Shown here: piece after piece, positions 52,602 through 60,886 of the stretch
Layout of the letters: each line of letters opens with the position of its first letter
Numbering within the stretch: the stretch's first letter is position 1
Origin: Nocardioides piscis
GTDB lineage: Bacteria > Actinomycetota > Actinomycetes > Propionibacteriales > Nocardioidaceae
NCBI RefSeq assembly: GCF_011300215.1
Contig: NZ_CP049866.1
Coordinates: 310,001-374,000, forward strand
Reading direction: 5' to 3'
DNA length: 64,000 nt
The notes under the pieces: model-generated
What the model was told of the DNA's origin: nothing
The model's input: the letters and a program-made list of their open reading frames with translations, nothing else
The model's database searches: none
Made by a program: the position numbers and the translations under genes

Positions 52602-53644
52602 TACCGGCCGCGGCGCGACACCCGGGGCGAGCGGAACTTCCCGACGTGGTTGGCGGTGTTGAGCACGAGCTGGCGGTCGGCGCCGCGCTTCTTGGCCCAC
52701 AGTGACACCTCGGCGTACGCCGAGCAGGACCCCACGAGGGACCCCACCGTCCCCTTGAAGACCTTCTTCTTCCTCACATAACGCAGCGTGAGCGTCCGAG
52801 CGGCGGCCACGGGCGCTACGACGGTCCCGGCCCCGGTGCCAGTGCTGGGCGGCGGGGCCGTGGGGGCGCTGGGGGGCGTCGGGGCGGGCGGGGGCGGTGC
52901 CGGCGGGTAGGGGGTGCTGTCGCACGCATCGCCGACGCCGTCGCGGTCGGAGTCGGTCTGGTCGTTGGCCAGTCCCCTGCAGTTGTCGCTGCTGTCGGGT
53001 GTCGAGTCACCGTCGGCGTCGGCGTCGCAGGCGTCCCCGGCGCCGTCGTTGTCGAGGTCTGCCCAGCCCTGGTTGGCCACCGTGGGGCAGTTGTCGTCGC
53101 GGTCCTGCAGCGTGTCGCCGTCGGAGTCGCAGCTCTCGTAGGTCAGCTGGATCGACCAGTCACTGAACCCAGCTCGTTGCGAGCCGAACCGTTCCTGGAA
53201 GAAGACCTCCACCCACCCGCCGCTGGGGGACGACTGCAAGACGTACAGCAGCTCACCTGACGGATAGGTCCCCGGCCCCTGCACGCGCGGGATGCCGTAG
53301 CCGACATCGCTCGAGAAGACGTAGGTGCCGTCCCGGGGTTCGATCGTCGGCGACAGCTCCGCCACCGGGCCGGTGCGGGAGCCTGTCGAGACGAGGAGCT
53401 CGCCCTCGCGCGGATGGCTGAACCCACGCAGCTCGAGGGTCAGCACGGCTGAGCGGACGCGAGCCAGGTGGAAGGGCCGGTCGGGTCGGTCGTCGTAGCC
53501 GCCCATGATCGTCTCCGAGCACGGATAGACCGTCCCGGCTGCTGCCGGTGCAGCGGCCCCGACGACCATCAGGCCCGCTGCAGCGATGACCAGGCCCGAC
53601 ACGACCGCGGCCGCTCGGCGGCCGACTCCCCCGTTGAATCTCAC
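52523..53644 (-). CDS. Secreted protein with thrombospondin type 3 repeats
   Basis: A 373-residue exported protein. Signal peptide about 1-35, then a beta domain (about 40-175) and two or three thrombospondin type 3 repeats rich in Asp: [34 protein letters not shown] and [12 protein letters not shown], which bind Ca2+. A Pro/Thr linker and a basic C-terminal domain with two Cys (VGSCSAY, DGACAAV) follow. It probably acts at the cell surface. It starts at GTG 53644. Its 3' end overlaps the oxidoreductase gene by 79 bp. Confidence 0.8.
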   Translation of the reverse strand: MRFNGGVGRRAAAVVSGLVIAAAGLMVVGAAAPAAAGTVYPCSETIMGGYDDRPDRPFHLARVRSAVLTLELRGFSHPREGELLVSTGSRTGPVAELSPTIEPRDGTYVFSSDVGYGIPRVQGPGTYPSGELLYVLQSSPSGGWVEVFFQERFGSQRAGFSDWSIQLTYESCDSDGDTLQDRDDNCPTVANQGWADLDNDGAGDACDADADGDSTPDSSDNCRGLANDQTDSDRDGVGDACDSTPYPPAPPPPAPTPPSAPTAPPPSTGTGAGTVVAPVAAARTLTLRYVRKKKVFKGTVGSLVGSCSAYAEVSLWAKKRGADRQLVLNTANHVGKFRSPRVSRRGRYYARVVSSSDGACAAVRSRTVRLRRR

Positions 53645-53685
53645 TCCCTCAACGTCCCCGTCCGCGAGCGGTTGAAACGTCAGGG

Positions 53686-54462
53686 CTACTTCGGAGGCAT
53701 CCGGATGCCGCCGTCGACGCGGATCGTCTCGCCGTTCATGTAGGAGTTGGTCACGCACTCGACGACCATGCTGGCCAGCTCCTCGGAGTGACCGAGCCGC
53801 TTGGGGAAGAGCACGTTCTGCCCCAGGTTGGCCTTGAAGGCGGCCGGGTCGGGGAAGGCGTCATAGATCGGGGTGTCGATCAGGCCGGGCGCCACGGTGT
53901 TGACCCGGATGCCCGACGCAGCGAGGTCGCGCGCGACCGGGAGGGTCATCCCGACCACCCCACCCTTGGACGCGGAGTAGGACGCCTGCCCGATCTGGCC
54001 GTCGAAGGCGGCGACCGAGGCGAGGTTGACGATCGCGCCCCGCTGGCCGTCGGCGTCGGGCTCGTTGCGCGACATCACGGTGGCGGCCTGGCGGGTCATG
54101 TCGAAGGTGCCGATCAGGTTGATCTCGACCACCTTGCGGAAGGCCCCGAGGTCGTGGGCCGACTCGACCTGTCCGTCGCGACCGATCGTGCGCTGTGCCC
54201 ACCCGATCCCGGCGGAGTTGACGCAGGCCCGCAGTGGCGCGATCTCGGCCGCAGCCTCGACGGCCTTGGTGATCTGCTCGGTGTCGGTCACGTCGACCAG
54301 CGCGAAGACGCCGTTGATCTCCGCAGCGAGGGCCTCGCCCTTCTCGGTGTTGAGGTCGGCGATCACGACGGTCGCGCCGCGGGCGGCGAGGGCGCGGGCC
54401 ACTGCGGCACCGATGCCGCTGGCGCCGCCGGTGACGATGGCAGAGGATCCAGTGATGTCCAT
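53686..54462 (-). CDS. Short-chain dehydrogenase (3-hydroxyacyl-CoA dehydrogenase type-2-like)
   Basis: A 258-residue SDR enzyme with the cofactor motif TGGASGIG (residues 11-18), DLNTEKG with Asp favouring NAD+, the NSAG motif, and catalytic Ser and Tyr-x-x-x-Lys (YSASKGG). The sequence [10 protein letters not shown] and [14 protein letters not shown] resembles the human HSD17B10-like type, which oxidises 3-hydroxyacyl-CoA in fatty acid or isoleucine breakdown. Substrate inferred. Start ATG 54462. Confidence 0.85.
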   Translation of the reverse strand: MDITGSSAIVTGGASGIGAAVARALAARGATVVIADLNTEKGEALAAEINGVFALVDVTDTEQITKAVEAAAEIAPLRACVNSAGIGWAQRTIGRDGQVESAHDLGAFRKVVEINLIGTFDMTRQAATVMSRNEPDADGQRGAIVNLASVAAFDGQIGQASYSASKGGVVGMTLPVARDLAASGIRVNTVAPGLIDTPIYDAFPDPAAFKANLGQNVLFPKRLGHSEELASMVVECVTNSYMNGETIRVDGGIRMPPK

Positions 54463-54494
54463 GGGCCCGGATGCTAGTTGCCCGGGCGCGACGC

Positions 54495-55280
54495 TCAGAG
54501 GTCGGTCTGTCCCTCAGCCACCAGCACCGCGGGGCCGGTCATCAGGATCCGGCCCCCATCCGTCCAGACGATCCGGAGCGTCCCGCCAGGGACGTCGACG
54601 CGATAGGTCGTGCCGCGGGGAGCGTCGTCGGCCAGCGCCGCGGCCACCATCACCGCGCAGGCACCGGTGCCGCACGAGCGGGTCTCGCCCGATCCACGCT
54701 CGTGGACGCGCATCGCGACGTGGTGCTCGCCCCGGCGCTGGACGAACTCGACGTTGACGCCCTCGGGATAGAGCGCCTCGTCGTGGCCAGGCGCGGTGAG
54801 CAGGCTGCCTGCCTCGTCGAGCGAGTCGACGAACGCCACGGCGTGCGGGTTGCCCATCGAGACGTGCAGCGCCTCGTGGACCACGTCGCCGACGGTCACC
54901 TTCGTGGTGTCGAAGACTGCGGGCGTCCCCATGTCGACGGTGACAAGGTCGCCGTCGAGCGTGATCGTCTTGACGCCGTCGCGGGTGTCGATCTCGAGCG
55001 GCGCCGACGCCCCCTCGTGGTCGAGGAGATAGCGCGCGAACACCCTGACCCCGTTGCCGCACATCTCGCTGATCGAGCCGTCGGAGTTGCGGTAGTCCAT
55101 GAACCACCGGTCTTCGCGCCGGATGGCGCGCAGCACCCCGTCGCCGCCGATGCCGGCCCGGCGGTCGCACAACGCGCGCACGCGCTCAGCGCTGAGGTCG
55201 CCGTGCACCGTGCCGTCGGGGTCGGGCAGCAGCACGAAGTCGTTCTCCGTGCCGTGGCCCTTGAGGAAGCGGTAGGTCAC
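54495..55280 (-). CDS. dapF: Diaminopimelate epimerase
   Basis: A 261-residue enzyme that converts LL- to meso-diaminopimelate for lysine and peptidoglycan synthesis. The two catalytic Cys are in SISEMCGNGVRVFARY and RSCGTGACAV. The N-terminus GHGTENDFVLL is a variant of the usual GxGNDF. The GTG at 55280 overlaps the stop of the upstream reductase-like gene (GTGA), and GGAGG lies just before it, so it may be translated by coupling. In most actinobacteria dapF lies between miaA and hflX, as here. Confidence 0.95.
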   Translation of the reverse strand: MTYRFLKGHGTENDFVLLPDPDGTVHGDLSAERVRALCDRRAGIGGDGVLRAIRREDRWFMDYRNSDGSISEMCGNGVRVFARYLLDHEGASAPLEIDTRDGVKTITLDGDLVTVDMGTPAVFDTTKVTVGDVVHEALHVSMGNPHAVAFVDSLDEAGSLLTAPGHDEALYPEGVNVEFVQRRGEHHVAMRVHERGSGETRSCGTGACAVMVAAALADDAPRGTTYRVDVPGGTLRIVWTDGGRILMTGPAVLVAEGQTDL

Positions 55281-55809
55281 TCCTCCATTGTCGCAGGGCG
55301 GACCACGGTGTGCCGCGCGCAGACGAAGTCGCGGTTGCGCGCGACCTCCTCCAGCCGCAGCTCGACGTGCCGTGGCAGGACCGGTCTCCCGGCCCCAGCG
55401 TGACCGGGGCGAACTGGATCCACACCTCGTCGAGCAGGCCGGCGTCGTGGAACGTGCCCACGAGCTCCCCGCCACCGACCAGCCAGACGTCCTTGCCGCC
55501 TGCCCGCTCGACCGCCGCGGCGTGCACCTGCTCGACCGCCTCGGCCGTGAACGTCACGGCCTTCACCGGCTCGAAGGTGCGGTGGGTCATGACGTACGTC
55601 GCCAGGTCGCCCCACGGCTCCTCGTCGTGGTCGAGGATCCACTGCCACGTCGTGGCCCCCATGATGCTGGCGCCGATCCGATCGCGGAACCCCGCGTAGT
55701 GCATCGGCCCGTCCTCGTCGATGTCGCGCGAGAGCAGCCAGTCGAGCGAGTGCTCCGGGGTCGCGATGAAGCCGTCGAGCGAGCAACCTGTGTAGTAGAT
55801 CGTGCTCAT
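55277..55809 (-). CDS. Dihydrofolate reductase-family protein (RibD C-terminal-like), one frameshift
   Basis: About 177 residues. The start IYYTGCSLDGFIATPEHSLDWLL and the middle DVWLVGGGELVGTFHDAGLLDEVWI are typical of small stand-alone RibD_C/DHFR-like reductases. At the C run 55393-55396 one base is missing; the next frame continues with PVLPRHVELRLEEVARNRDF and ends at TGA 55279-55277, which overlaps the dapF start. NADPH-dependent reduction of an unknown substrate is inferred from the family. Confidence 0.78.
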
Positions 55810-55812
55810 GGC

Positions 55813-57642
55813 CTACCTCGGGTCGATCACCCTCGCCGAGCCCCCACCGCGCCGAACCGGCTCGGAGACGGCCGTCATCAACCCGCCGGGTCCGAACTCG
55901 ATCGCCGTCGCCGCGCCGATCTGGGAGGCGCTCGTGAACGCGTCGCCCGAGGGGGTCAGCTTGTGGCCGTAGGTCGTCTGCAGCACCGGACCGTAGGCGG
56001 CGATGAACTCCGGCTCGGCGGTGACGCTCGCGGTGTTGCGCTGCGCTGCACGCGGGGCCGCGATCGCCTGCTCGAGGTCCATGCCGAGGTCGATCCGGTT
56101 GATGATCATCTGCAGCACCGTGGTGATGATCGTGGACCCGCCGGGTGAGCCGAGCGCCAGGAACGGCTTGCCGTCCTTGAGCACGATCGTCGGGCTCATC
56201 GACGAGCGCGGCCGCTTGCCGGGCTGGATGCGGTTGGGGTCGGCCGCGTCATAGACCGTCGAGAAGTCGGTCAGCTCGTTGTTGAGCAGGAAGCCGTGCC
56301 GGGGCACCACCATCCCGGAGCCGCCGGTCTGCTCGATCGTCAGCGTGTATTCGACGACGTCGCCCCACTTGTCGGCGACGGTGAGGTTGGTCGTCGAGAT
56401 GTTCTCGGTGTCGGCGTCCGCGGCACCGCGGGCCGCCGGGGCCCCGCACACGCCGTCGTAGGAGCTGACGTCGCCTGCCGCCGTCGGCTTCGCCATCGCC
56501 GCGTTGGGGTTGATCGCGCAGGCACGCTCCGCGGCGAACCGGTCGCTCAGCAGGTCCCGGGTGGGGACGTCGACATACGCCGGGTCGCCGACATACTTCC
56601 CCCGGTCGGCGAACGCCAGCGCGCTGGCCTCGAGGTAGTGGTGCAGGGCCCGGGGAGCGTCCATGGCACCGAGGTCGAACCGCTCGAGGATGTTGAGGGC
56701 CTCACCGACGGTCGTCCCGCCCGACGAGGACGGGGCCATCCCGAAGACGTCATAGCCGCGGTAGCCCACGCGGGTCGCCCGCTGGTTGATCACCTTGTAG
56801 CGCTTGAGGTCCTTGCGCGAGAGATGTCCCGGCGGGACGGGCAGGTCGGTGCTCGGTGTCGTGCGCGGGTCGCGGACGATCCGCACCATCAGCCGGGCGA
56901 GCTTGCCGGTGTAGAACGCGTCGGTGCCCCGGCGCGCCAGCTTGGTGTAGGTCCGCGCCAGCGCGCGGTTGCGGAACACCGAGCCGACCTGCGGGGCGTC
57001 ACCGCCGGGCAGGAACAACGCGCGGCTGGCCCAGAACGCCTCGAAGCGCTTCTGGTTGTCCAACGTCTGCTGCCGGAAGGTCTCGTCGACGACGAACCCT
57101 CGACGCGCGATCTTGATGGCGGGCCGCAGCGTCCTGGCCAGGGACATGGTGCCGAAGCGCTTCAGCGCCCGCTTCCAGGTCGCCGGGGTGCCGGGGACAC
57201 CGACGCTGACGCCGCTGGTCACCAGCTCGGGAGTGAAGCGGTAGGGCTTGCCGGTCGCCGGATCGATGAAGGCGTCGGTGGGCATGCGGGCAGGGGCGGT
57301 CTCGCGACCGTCGATGGTGCGGACCTTGCCGGTCTCGCCGTCGTAGTGGACGAAGTAGCCACCACCCCCGAGGCCGGCGCTGTAGGGCTCGGTCACCCCC
57401 AGGGCAGCAGCCGCGGCCACGGCTGCGTCGGCCGCGTTGCCGCCCTTCTTCAGGATCCGCAGCGCCGCCGCGCTGGCTTCGGGGTCGACCGTCGAGACAG
57501 CCCCGCCGTGGCCGACCGCGGTCGGGATCTTGGCCGTCGGACGAGCGGCGTCGCCGCCGGGCTCCTCAGCCGTGGAATGTGGGGCGACCGCCAGCATGGC
57601 GGCGACGAGGGCGGACGTGGCCAGCGGTATGGCGATGCGCAT
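55813..57642 (-). CDS. ggt: Gamma-glutamyltransferase
   Basis: A 609-residue exported Ntn-hydrolase that cleaves gamma-glutamyl bonds and splits itself before a catalytic Thr. Signal peptide about 1-25. The start of the mature enzyme has GGNAADAAVAAAAALGVTEPYSAGLGGGGYFVHY; the processing site is ISTTNLTVADKWGDVVEYT, where Asn replaces the usual His after the Thr pair; later NNELTDFS and LALGSPGGSTI are typical substrate-binding blocks. The substrate may be glutathione, mycothiol conjugates or poly-gamma-glutamate. It lies between miaA and dapF, an insertion in the conserved block. Confidence 0.9.
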   Translation of the reverse strand: MRIAIPLATSALVAAMLAVAPHSTAEEPGGDAARPTAKIPTAVGHGGAVSTVDPEASAAALRILKKGGNAADAAVAAAAALGVTEPYSAGLGGGGYFVHYDGETGKVRTIDGRETAPARMPTDAFIDPATGKPYRFTPELVTSGVSVGVPGTPATWKRALKRFGTMSLARTLRPAIKIARRGFVVDETFRQQTLDNQKRFEAFWASRALFLPGGDAPQVGSVFRNRALARTYTKLARRGTDAFYTGKLARLMVRIVRDPRTTPSTDLPVPPGHLSRKDLKRYKVINQRATRVGYRGYDVFGMAPSSSGGTTVGEALNILERFDLGAMDAPRALHHYLEASALAFADRGKYVGDPAYVDVPTRDLLSDRFAAERACAINPNAAMAKPTAAGDVSSYDGVCGAPAARGAADADTENISTTNLTVADKWGDVVEYTLTIEQTGGSGMVVPRHGFLLNNELTDFSTVYDAADPNRIQPGKRPRSSMSPTIVLKDGKPFLALGSPGGSTIITTVLQMIINRIDLGMDLEQAIAAPRAAQRNTASVTAEPEFIAAYGPVLQTTYGHKLTPSGDAFTSASQIGAATAIEFGPGGLMTAVSEPVRRGGGSARVIDPR

Positions 57643-57705
57643 CAGAGCCTCCGAGAGTCAAGGGACTCCCACCCTGCGCTCCCCCGGCGCCGTTTGTCGA
57701 TCCCC

Positions 57706-58629
57706 TCAGGGGTGGAGGGCAGCGACCGTCTCCAGCGCGCGATCGAGCCTGTCGGGATCGTCGTGGCGCACCCAGACGACACGGGGGTCCTTGCGGAACC
57801 ACTGGTCCTGCCGGCGGGCGAACTGACGCGTCGCCACGATCGTCCGCTCGATCGCCTCGCCCCGGGTCAGGTCACCGCGCAGGTGTGCAACGGCGTCGGC
57901 GTAGCCGATCGCACGGCTCGCGGTCCGGCCCTGCGCGAGCCCGGCGTCGAGCAGTCGCTCGACCTCGTCGAGGAGCCCATCGGCATACATCTGGCGGACG
58001 CGCCGGTCGATCCGCGCGGCCAGGGTCGGGCGGTCGATGTCGACGCCGATCTGGACGGTGCGCGGGTCAAGGTGCTCGAGCGTCGGCAGCGTGGCCGAAT
58101 ACGGGCGACCGGTCAGTGCGATCACCTCGAGCGCCCGGACGATCCGACGACCGTTCTCGGGGAGGATCTTCGCGGCCGCGTCGGGGTCGAGGTCGGACAG
58201 CCGCTCGTGCAGCGCGCGGTGCCCCTTCGCGGCGAGCTCGGCCTCCAGCTCGCGGCGCAGCGACTCGTCGGTGCCCGGGAACTCGAAGCGGTCGATCACG
58301 GCCCGGACATAGAGCGCGCTTCCGCCAACCAGGACCGGGTTGTGGTCACGGCCGCGGATCTCGGCGATCTCCCCGCGCGCCCAGCCCTGGAAGTGCGCCA
58401 CTGTCAGGGGCTCGGTCACGTCGAGGCGGTCGAGCAGGTGGTGGGCGATCCCGCGCCGCTGCTCGGGCGGCAGCTTCGCCGTACCGATGTCCATCCCGCG
58501 ATAGACCTGCATCGCGTCGGTGTTGACGACCTCTCCGCCCAGTCGTTCGGCCAGGTCGAGGCTCAGGCCGGTCTTGCCCGACGCCGTCGCCCCGACGATC
58601 GCGACGATGACAGGGGCCGACGCGGACAT
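57706..58629 (-). CDS. miaA: tRNA dimethylallyltransferase
   Basis: A 307-residue enzyme that adds a dimethylallyl group to A37 of tRNAs reading U-starting codons. The P-loop GATASGKT is at residues 13-20, followed by EVVNTDAMQVYRGMDIGTAKL, the substrate-binding region, and RRIVRALEVIALTGRP. The C-terminal RQFARRQDQWFRKDPRVVW is the conserved tRNA-binding end. MiaB, the enzyme that modifies the same base next, is encoded 2.3 kb upstream on the same strand. Confidence 0.96.
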   Translation of the reverse strand: MSASAPVIVAIVGATASGKTGLSLDLAERLGGEVVNTDAMQVYRGMDIGTAKLPPEQRRGIAHHLLDRLDVTEPLTVAHFQGWARGEIAEIRGRDHNPVLVGGSALYVRAVIDRFEFPGTDESLRRELEAELAAKGHRALHERLSDLDPDAAAKILPENGRRIVRALEVIALTGRPYSATLPTLEHLDPRTVQIGVDIDRPTLAARIDRRVRQMYADGLLDEVERLLDAGLAQGRTASRAIGYADAVAHLRGDLTRGEAIERTIVATRQFARRQDQWFRKDPRVVWVRHDDPDRLDRALETVAALHP

Positions 58630-58768
58630 GCAGGCCAGTCTTCCACCGACGTCCGCGCCGTCCGGACACGTTCGCCCGGCAGGGTGGGCAGGCGTTGCGC
58701 GGCCGACTCCTGCGTGACTGACTGGACACAGCGCCGGGACCGGCCCGGCCGCGACCCCGGGAGTGCAG

Positions 58769-58912
58769 ATGAGCCAGCAGCCCACCGACCCGACCGTGGA
58801 GCCGTCGTCCCCCGACGACCCCATCCCGCCGATCCCCACCGAGCCCACCAACCCGGCGGAGCCGGTGCAGCCCGGGATCCCGACGGACCCGCAGAACCCG
58901 GCGACCGGCTGA
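58769..58912 (+). CDS. 47-residue Pro-rich peptide
   Basis: A short reading with GGGAG six bases before ATG 58769. The product is Pro/Thr/Asp-rich (PSSPDDPIPPIPTEPTNPAE) with no helix or membrane segment. Similar Pro-rich small proteins occur in related genomes, but the function is unknown and it may be spurious. Confidence 0.4.
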   Translation: MSQQPTDPTVEPSSPDDPIPPIPTEPTNPAEPVQPGIPTDPQNPATG

Positions 58913-58959
58913 GCTGCGGCGCCTCCCACGCCCGGCGGACGGCCGGTTAGGTTGGCGAC

Positions 58960-59415
58960 GTGACGAGCTTCGCGGTGATCCCCGCCTCCTACATCTTCTT
59001 GATGCGTGACGGCGACGACGGCCCCGAGGTGCTGCTCCAGCTGCGCCAGGGCACGCCCTACATGGACGGCCACTGGGCAGCAGCAGCCGCCGGCCACGTG
59101 GAGCGGGGCGAGACGGCGTATGCCGCGGCGCACCGCGAGGCGGTCGAGGAGCTCGGCATCACCGACATCGACCTGAGGTTCGAGTTCACGATGCAGCGCA
59201 CCGCGCACGACGCACCCATCGACGAACGGGTCGACTTCTTCTTCACCGCCCGCTCCTGGGCGGGCGAGCCCCGCATCGTCGAGCCGGAGAAGTGCGGCGA
59301 GCTGCGCTGGTGCCGGCTCGACGCCCTGCCCCACCCGATGGTCCCCCACGAGGCGCACGCGATCGCCAACCTCGGCGGCGACCAGCGCTACCTGGTCCAC
59401 GGCTTCGACCACTGA
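58960..59415 (+). CDS. NUDIX hydrolase
   Basis: A 151-residue pyrophosphohydrolase. The Nudix box is GHVERGETAYAAAHREAVEELGI, matching GX5EX7REUXEEXGU, where the Glu residues bind Mg2+. The N-terminal VIPASYIFLMRDGDDGPEVLLQLRQGTPYMDG resembles enzymes acting on nucleotide sugars or dNTPs. Substrate not readable. GTG 58960 start. Confidence 0.9.
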   Translation: MTSFAVIPASYIFLMRDGDDGPEVLLQLRQGTPYMDGHWAAAAAGHVERGETAYAAAHREAVEELGITDIDLRFEFTMQRTAHDAPIDERVDFFFTARSWAGEPRIVEPEKCGELRWCRLDALPHPMVPHEAHAIANLGGDQRYLVHGFDH

Positions 59416-59446
59416 CACGTTCGACAAACTGACACTGGAGGGAAAC

Positions 59447-59737
59447 ATGAACGACAAGGACCTGGGCCCGCAGCCCGACCCGGTGACCGAGGATCCCGAG
59501 CTCTATCCCGGCGGCGCCGACGCCGTCGAGCCTGCGGCGGAGGACAACGGGCTGGGGCGCGACCTCGACCCCGACGCCAACCCCGCGGTCGACGACGTGC
59601 TGCCCGAGGGTGTCTCCGAGCCCGACGAGAAGTCGCAGGCTCCCGAGGGCAAGGCCGACGACGCCGAAGCAGGCACCGACGGCGACCCCGACGCGGGCCA
59701 GACGGCCGAGGACGGGTCGACCGAGCCTCCTGCCTGA
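59447..59737 (+). CDS. Small acidic protein, probably disordered
   Basis: A 96-residue protein very rich in Asp, Glu, Pro and Ala (for example DRDLDPDANPAVDDVLPEG in style), with no hydrophobic core. GGAGGG precedes ATG 59447 by four bases, a strong ribosome site. Function unknown. A hairpin follows the stop codon. Confidence 0.6.
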   Translation: MNDKDLGPQPDPVTEDPELYPGGADAVEPAAEDNGLGRDLDPDANPAVDDVLPEGVSEPDEKSQAPEGKADDAEAGTDGDPDAGQTAEDGSTEPPA

Positions 59738-59750
59738 CGTTGCCGACCAG

Positions 59751-59800
59751 GACGGCGGTCCGTGGAGTCCACCCGGTGGCTCTGCCGGACCGCCGTCTTC
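59751..59800 (+). terminator. Terminator-like hairpin, copy 1 of a repeated element
   Basis: GACGGCGGTCC (59751-59761) and GGACCGCCGTC (59787-59797) form a perfect 11-bp stem, followed by TTCTT. The apical part contains GTGGAGTCCAC and CCCGGTGGC. A related element follows the next gene at 60831. Confidence 0.75.
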
Positions 59801-59862
59801 TTGTCCACAGGCTCCGCGGTCTCGGGTGGTCCCGGACGCGCGGCCAGAGCAACATCGTCGTC

Positions 59863-60825
59863 ATGACCGATGACGGCTTCGCCGAGCTGCTCGACCTGCA
59901 GTCGGGGGTGATCTCACGGCGTCAGGTGCTGGCGCTCGGCCTGCGCCCCCACGACCTGAAGCGGATGGAGCGGCAGCGCGAGCTCGTTCGCCTGCACCCG
60001 CGCGTCTATGTCAACCACACCGGTGAGCCGACCTGGCTGCAACGAGCGTGGGCCGGCGTCCTGTTCGCCTGGCCCGCTGCGCTGAGCCACGACTCGGCCA
60101 TCCGAGCCGTCGACGGGCCGGGCCGGCGAGGACGCAGTGACAGCGTCATCCACCTCGCGATCGACCGTGACCGCTCGCTCGTCCTGCCGCCGGGCCTCCG
60201 CCTCCATCGACTGGCCGGGTTCCACGGCAAGGTGCAGTGGAACGCATCACCTCCGCGTGTCCGCCTCGAAGAGGCCACGATCGACGTCGCAGCCGAGGCA
60301 CCCGACGACTTCGCCGCGATTGCTGCTCTCGCCGCCGCAGTCCAGTCTCGACGGACACGAGCCGACAGGCTGACCACCGCCCTCGCAGGCCGCTCCCGAA
60401 TCGCCAGGCGCGACTTCATGGCCGGTGTGCTGGCAGACATCGCAGCCGGGACCTGCTCGGTCCTCGAACAGGGCTACCTCGACCTCGTGGAGCGTCCGCA
60501 CGGCCTGCCCGTCGCCAGCCGTCAGGTCCGGGACTCGCTCAGCGGTCCGGTCTATCGCGACGTGGTCTATGACGGTCTCGACCAGGTCGTGGAACTGGAC
60601 GGCCGGCTGTTCCACGACTCCGCCGACGACCGCGACGCCGACCTGGAGCGCGACCTGGACGCCGCCGTGGCGGGGCTCGCCACGCTGCGGCTGGGCTGGG
60701 GCCAGGTGTTCCGGACCGGCTGCCGAACCGGGGTCAGGATCGGGCGCCTGCTCAGGGCTCGCGGCTGGACGGGGCAGGAGCACGCGTGCCCCGGGTGCGA
60801 CGACGCCTGGCCGATGACGGGCTAA
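59863..60825 (+). CDS. AbiEi-antitoxin-like N-terminal domain protein with DUF559-like C-terminus
   Basis: A 320-residue protein. Residues 1-50 (LDLQSGVISRRQVLALGLRPHDLKRMERQRELVRLHPRVYV in outline) form the winged helix found at the N-terminus of AbiEi-type antitoxins. The C-terminal part RDVVYDGLDQVVELDGRLFHDSADDRDADLERDLDAAVAG resembles the very-short-patch-repair/DUF559 nuclease fold with conserved Asp and Glu. Such genes are common in Nocardioides and occur alone, with no AbiEii toxin beside them here. ATG 59863 start. Confidence 0.78.
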   Translation: MTDDGFAELLDLQSGVISRRQVLALGLRPHDLKRMERQRELVRLHPRVYVNHTGEPTWLQRAWAGVLFAWPAALSHDSAIRAVDGPGRRGRSDSVIHLAIDRDRSLVLPPGLRLHRLAGFHGKVQWNASPPRVRLEEATIDVAAEAPDDFAAIAALAAAVQSRRTRADRLTTALAGRSRIARRDFMAGVLADIAAGTCSVLEQGYLDLVERPHGLPVASRQVRDSLSGPVYRDVVYDGLDQVVELDGRLFHDSADDRDADLERDLDAAVAGLATLRLGWGQVFRTGCRTGVRIGRLLRARGWTGQEHACPGCDDAWPMTG

Positions 60826-60830
60826 GACTG

Positions 60831-60871
60831 CGGCCCCGTGAGTTCGCCCGGTGGCCCTCACGGACCGCTGT
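60831..60871 (+). terminator. Terminator-like hairpin, copy 2 of a repeated element
   Basis: CCGTGAG (60836-60842) and CTCACGG (60857-60863) pair, with GCGG and CCGC extending the stem. The loop contains CGCCCGGTGGC and the 3' side reads GGACCGCTGTCTTC, closely matching copy 1 (GGACCGCCGTCTTC). It is the end of the AbiEi-like gene and lies 16-24 bp from the end of miaB. Confidence 0.7.
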
Positions 60872-60886
60872 CTTCGCTGCGAAGGC

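Noticed and set aside
59863..60825. Complete AbiE toxin-antitoxin system
   Set aside because: Only the AbiEi-like winged helix is found; no AbiEii nucleotidyltransferase gene is adjacent.
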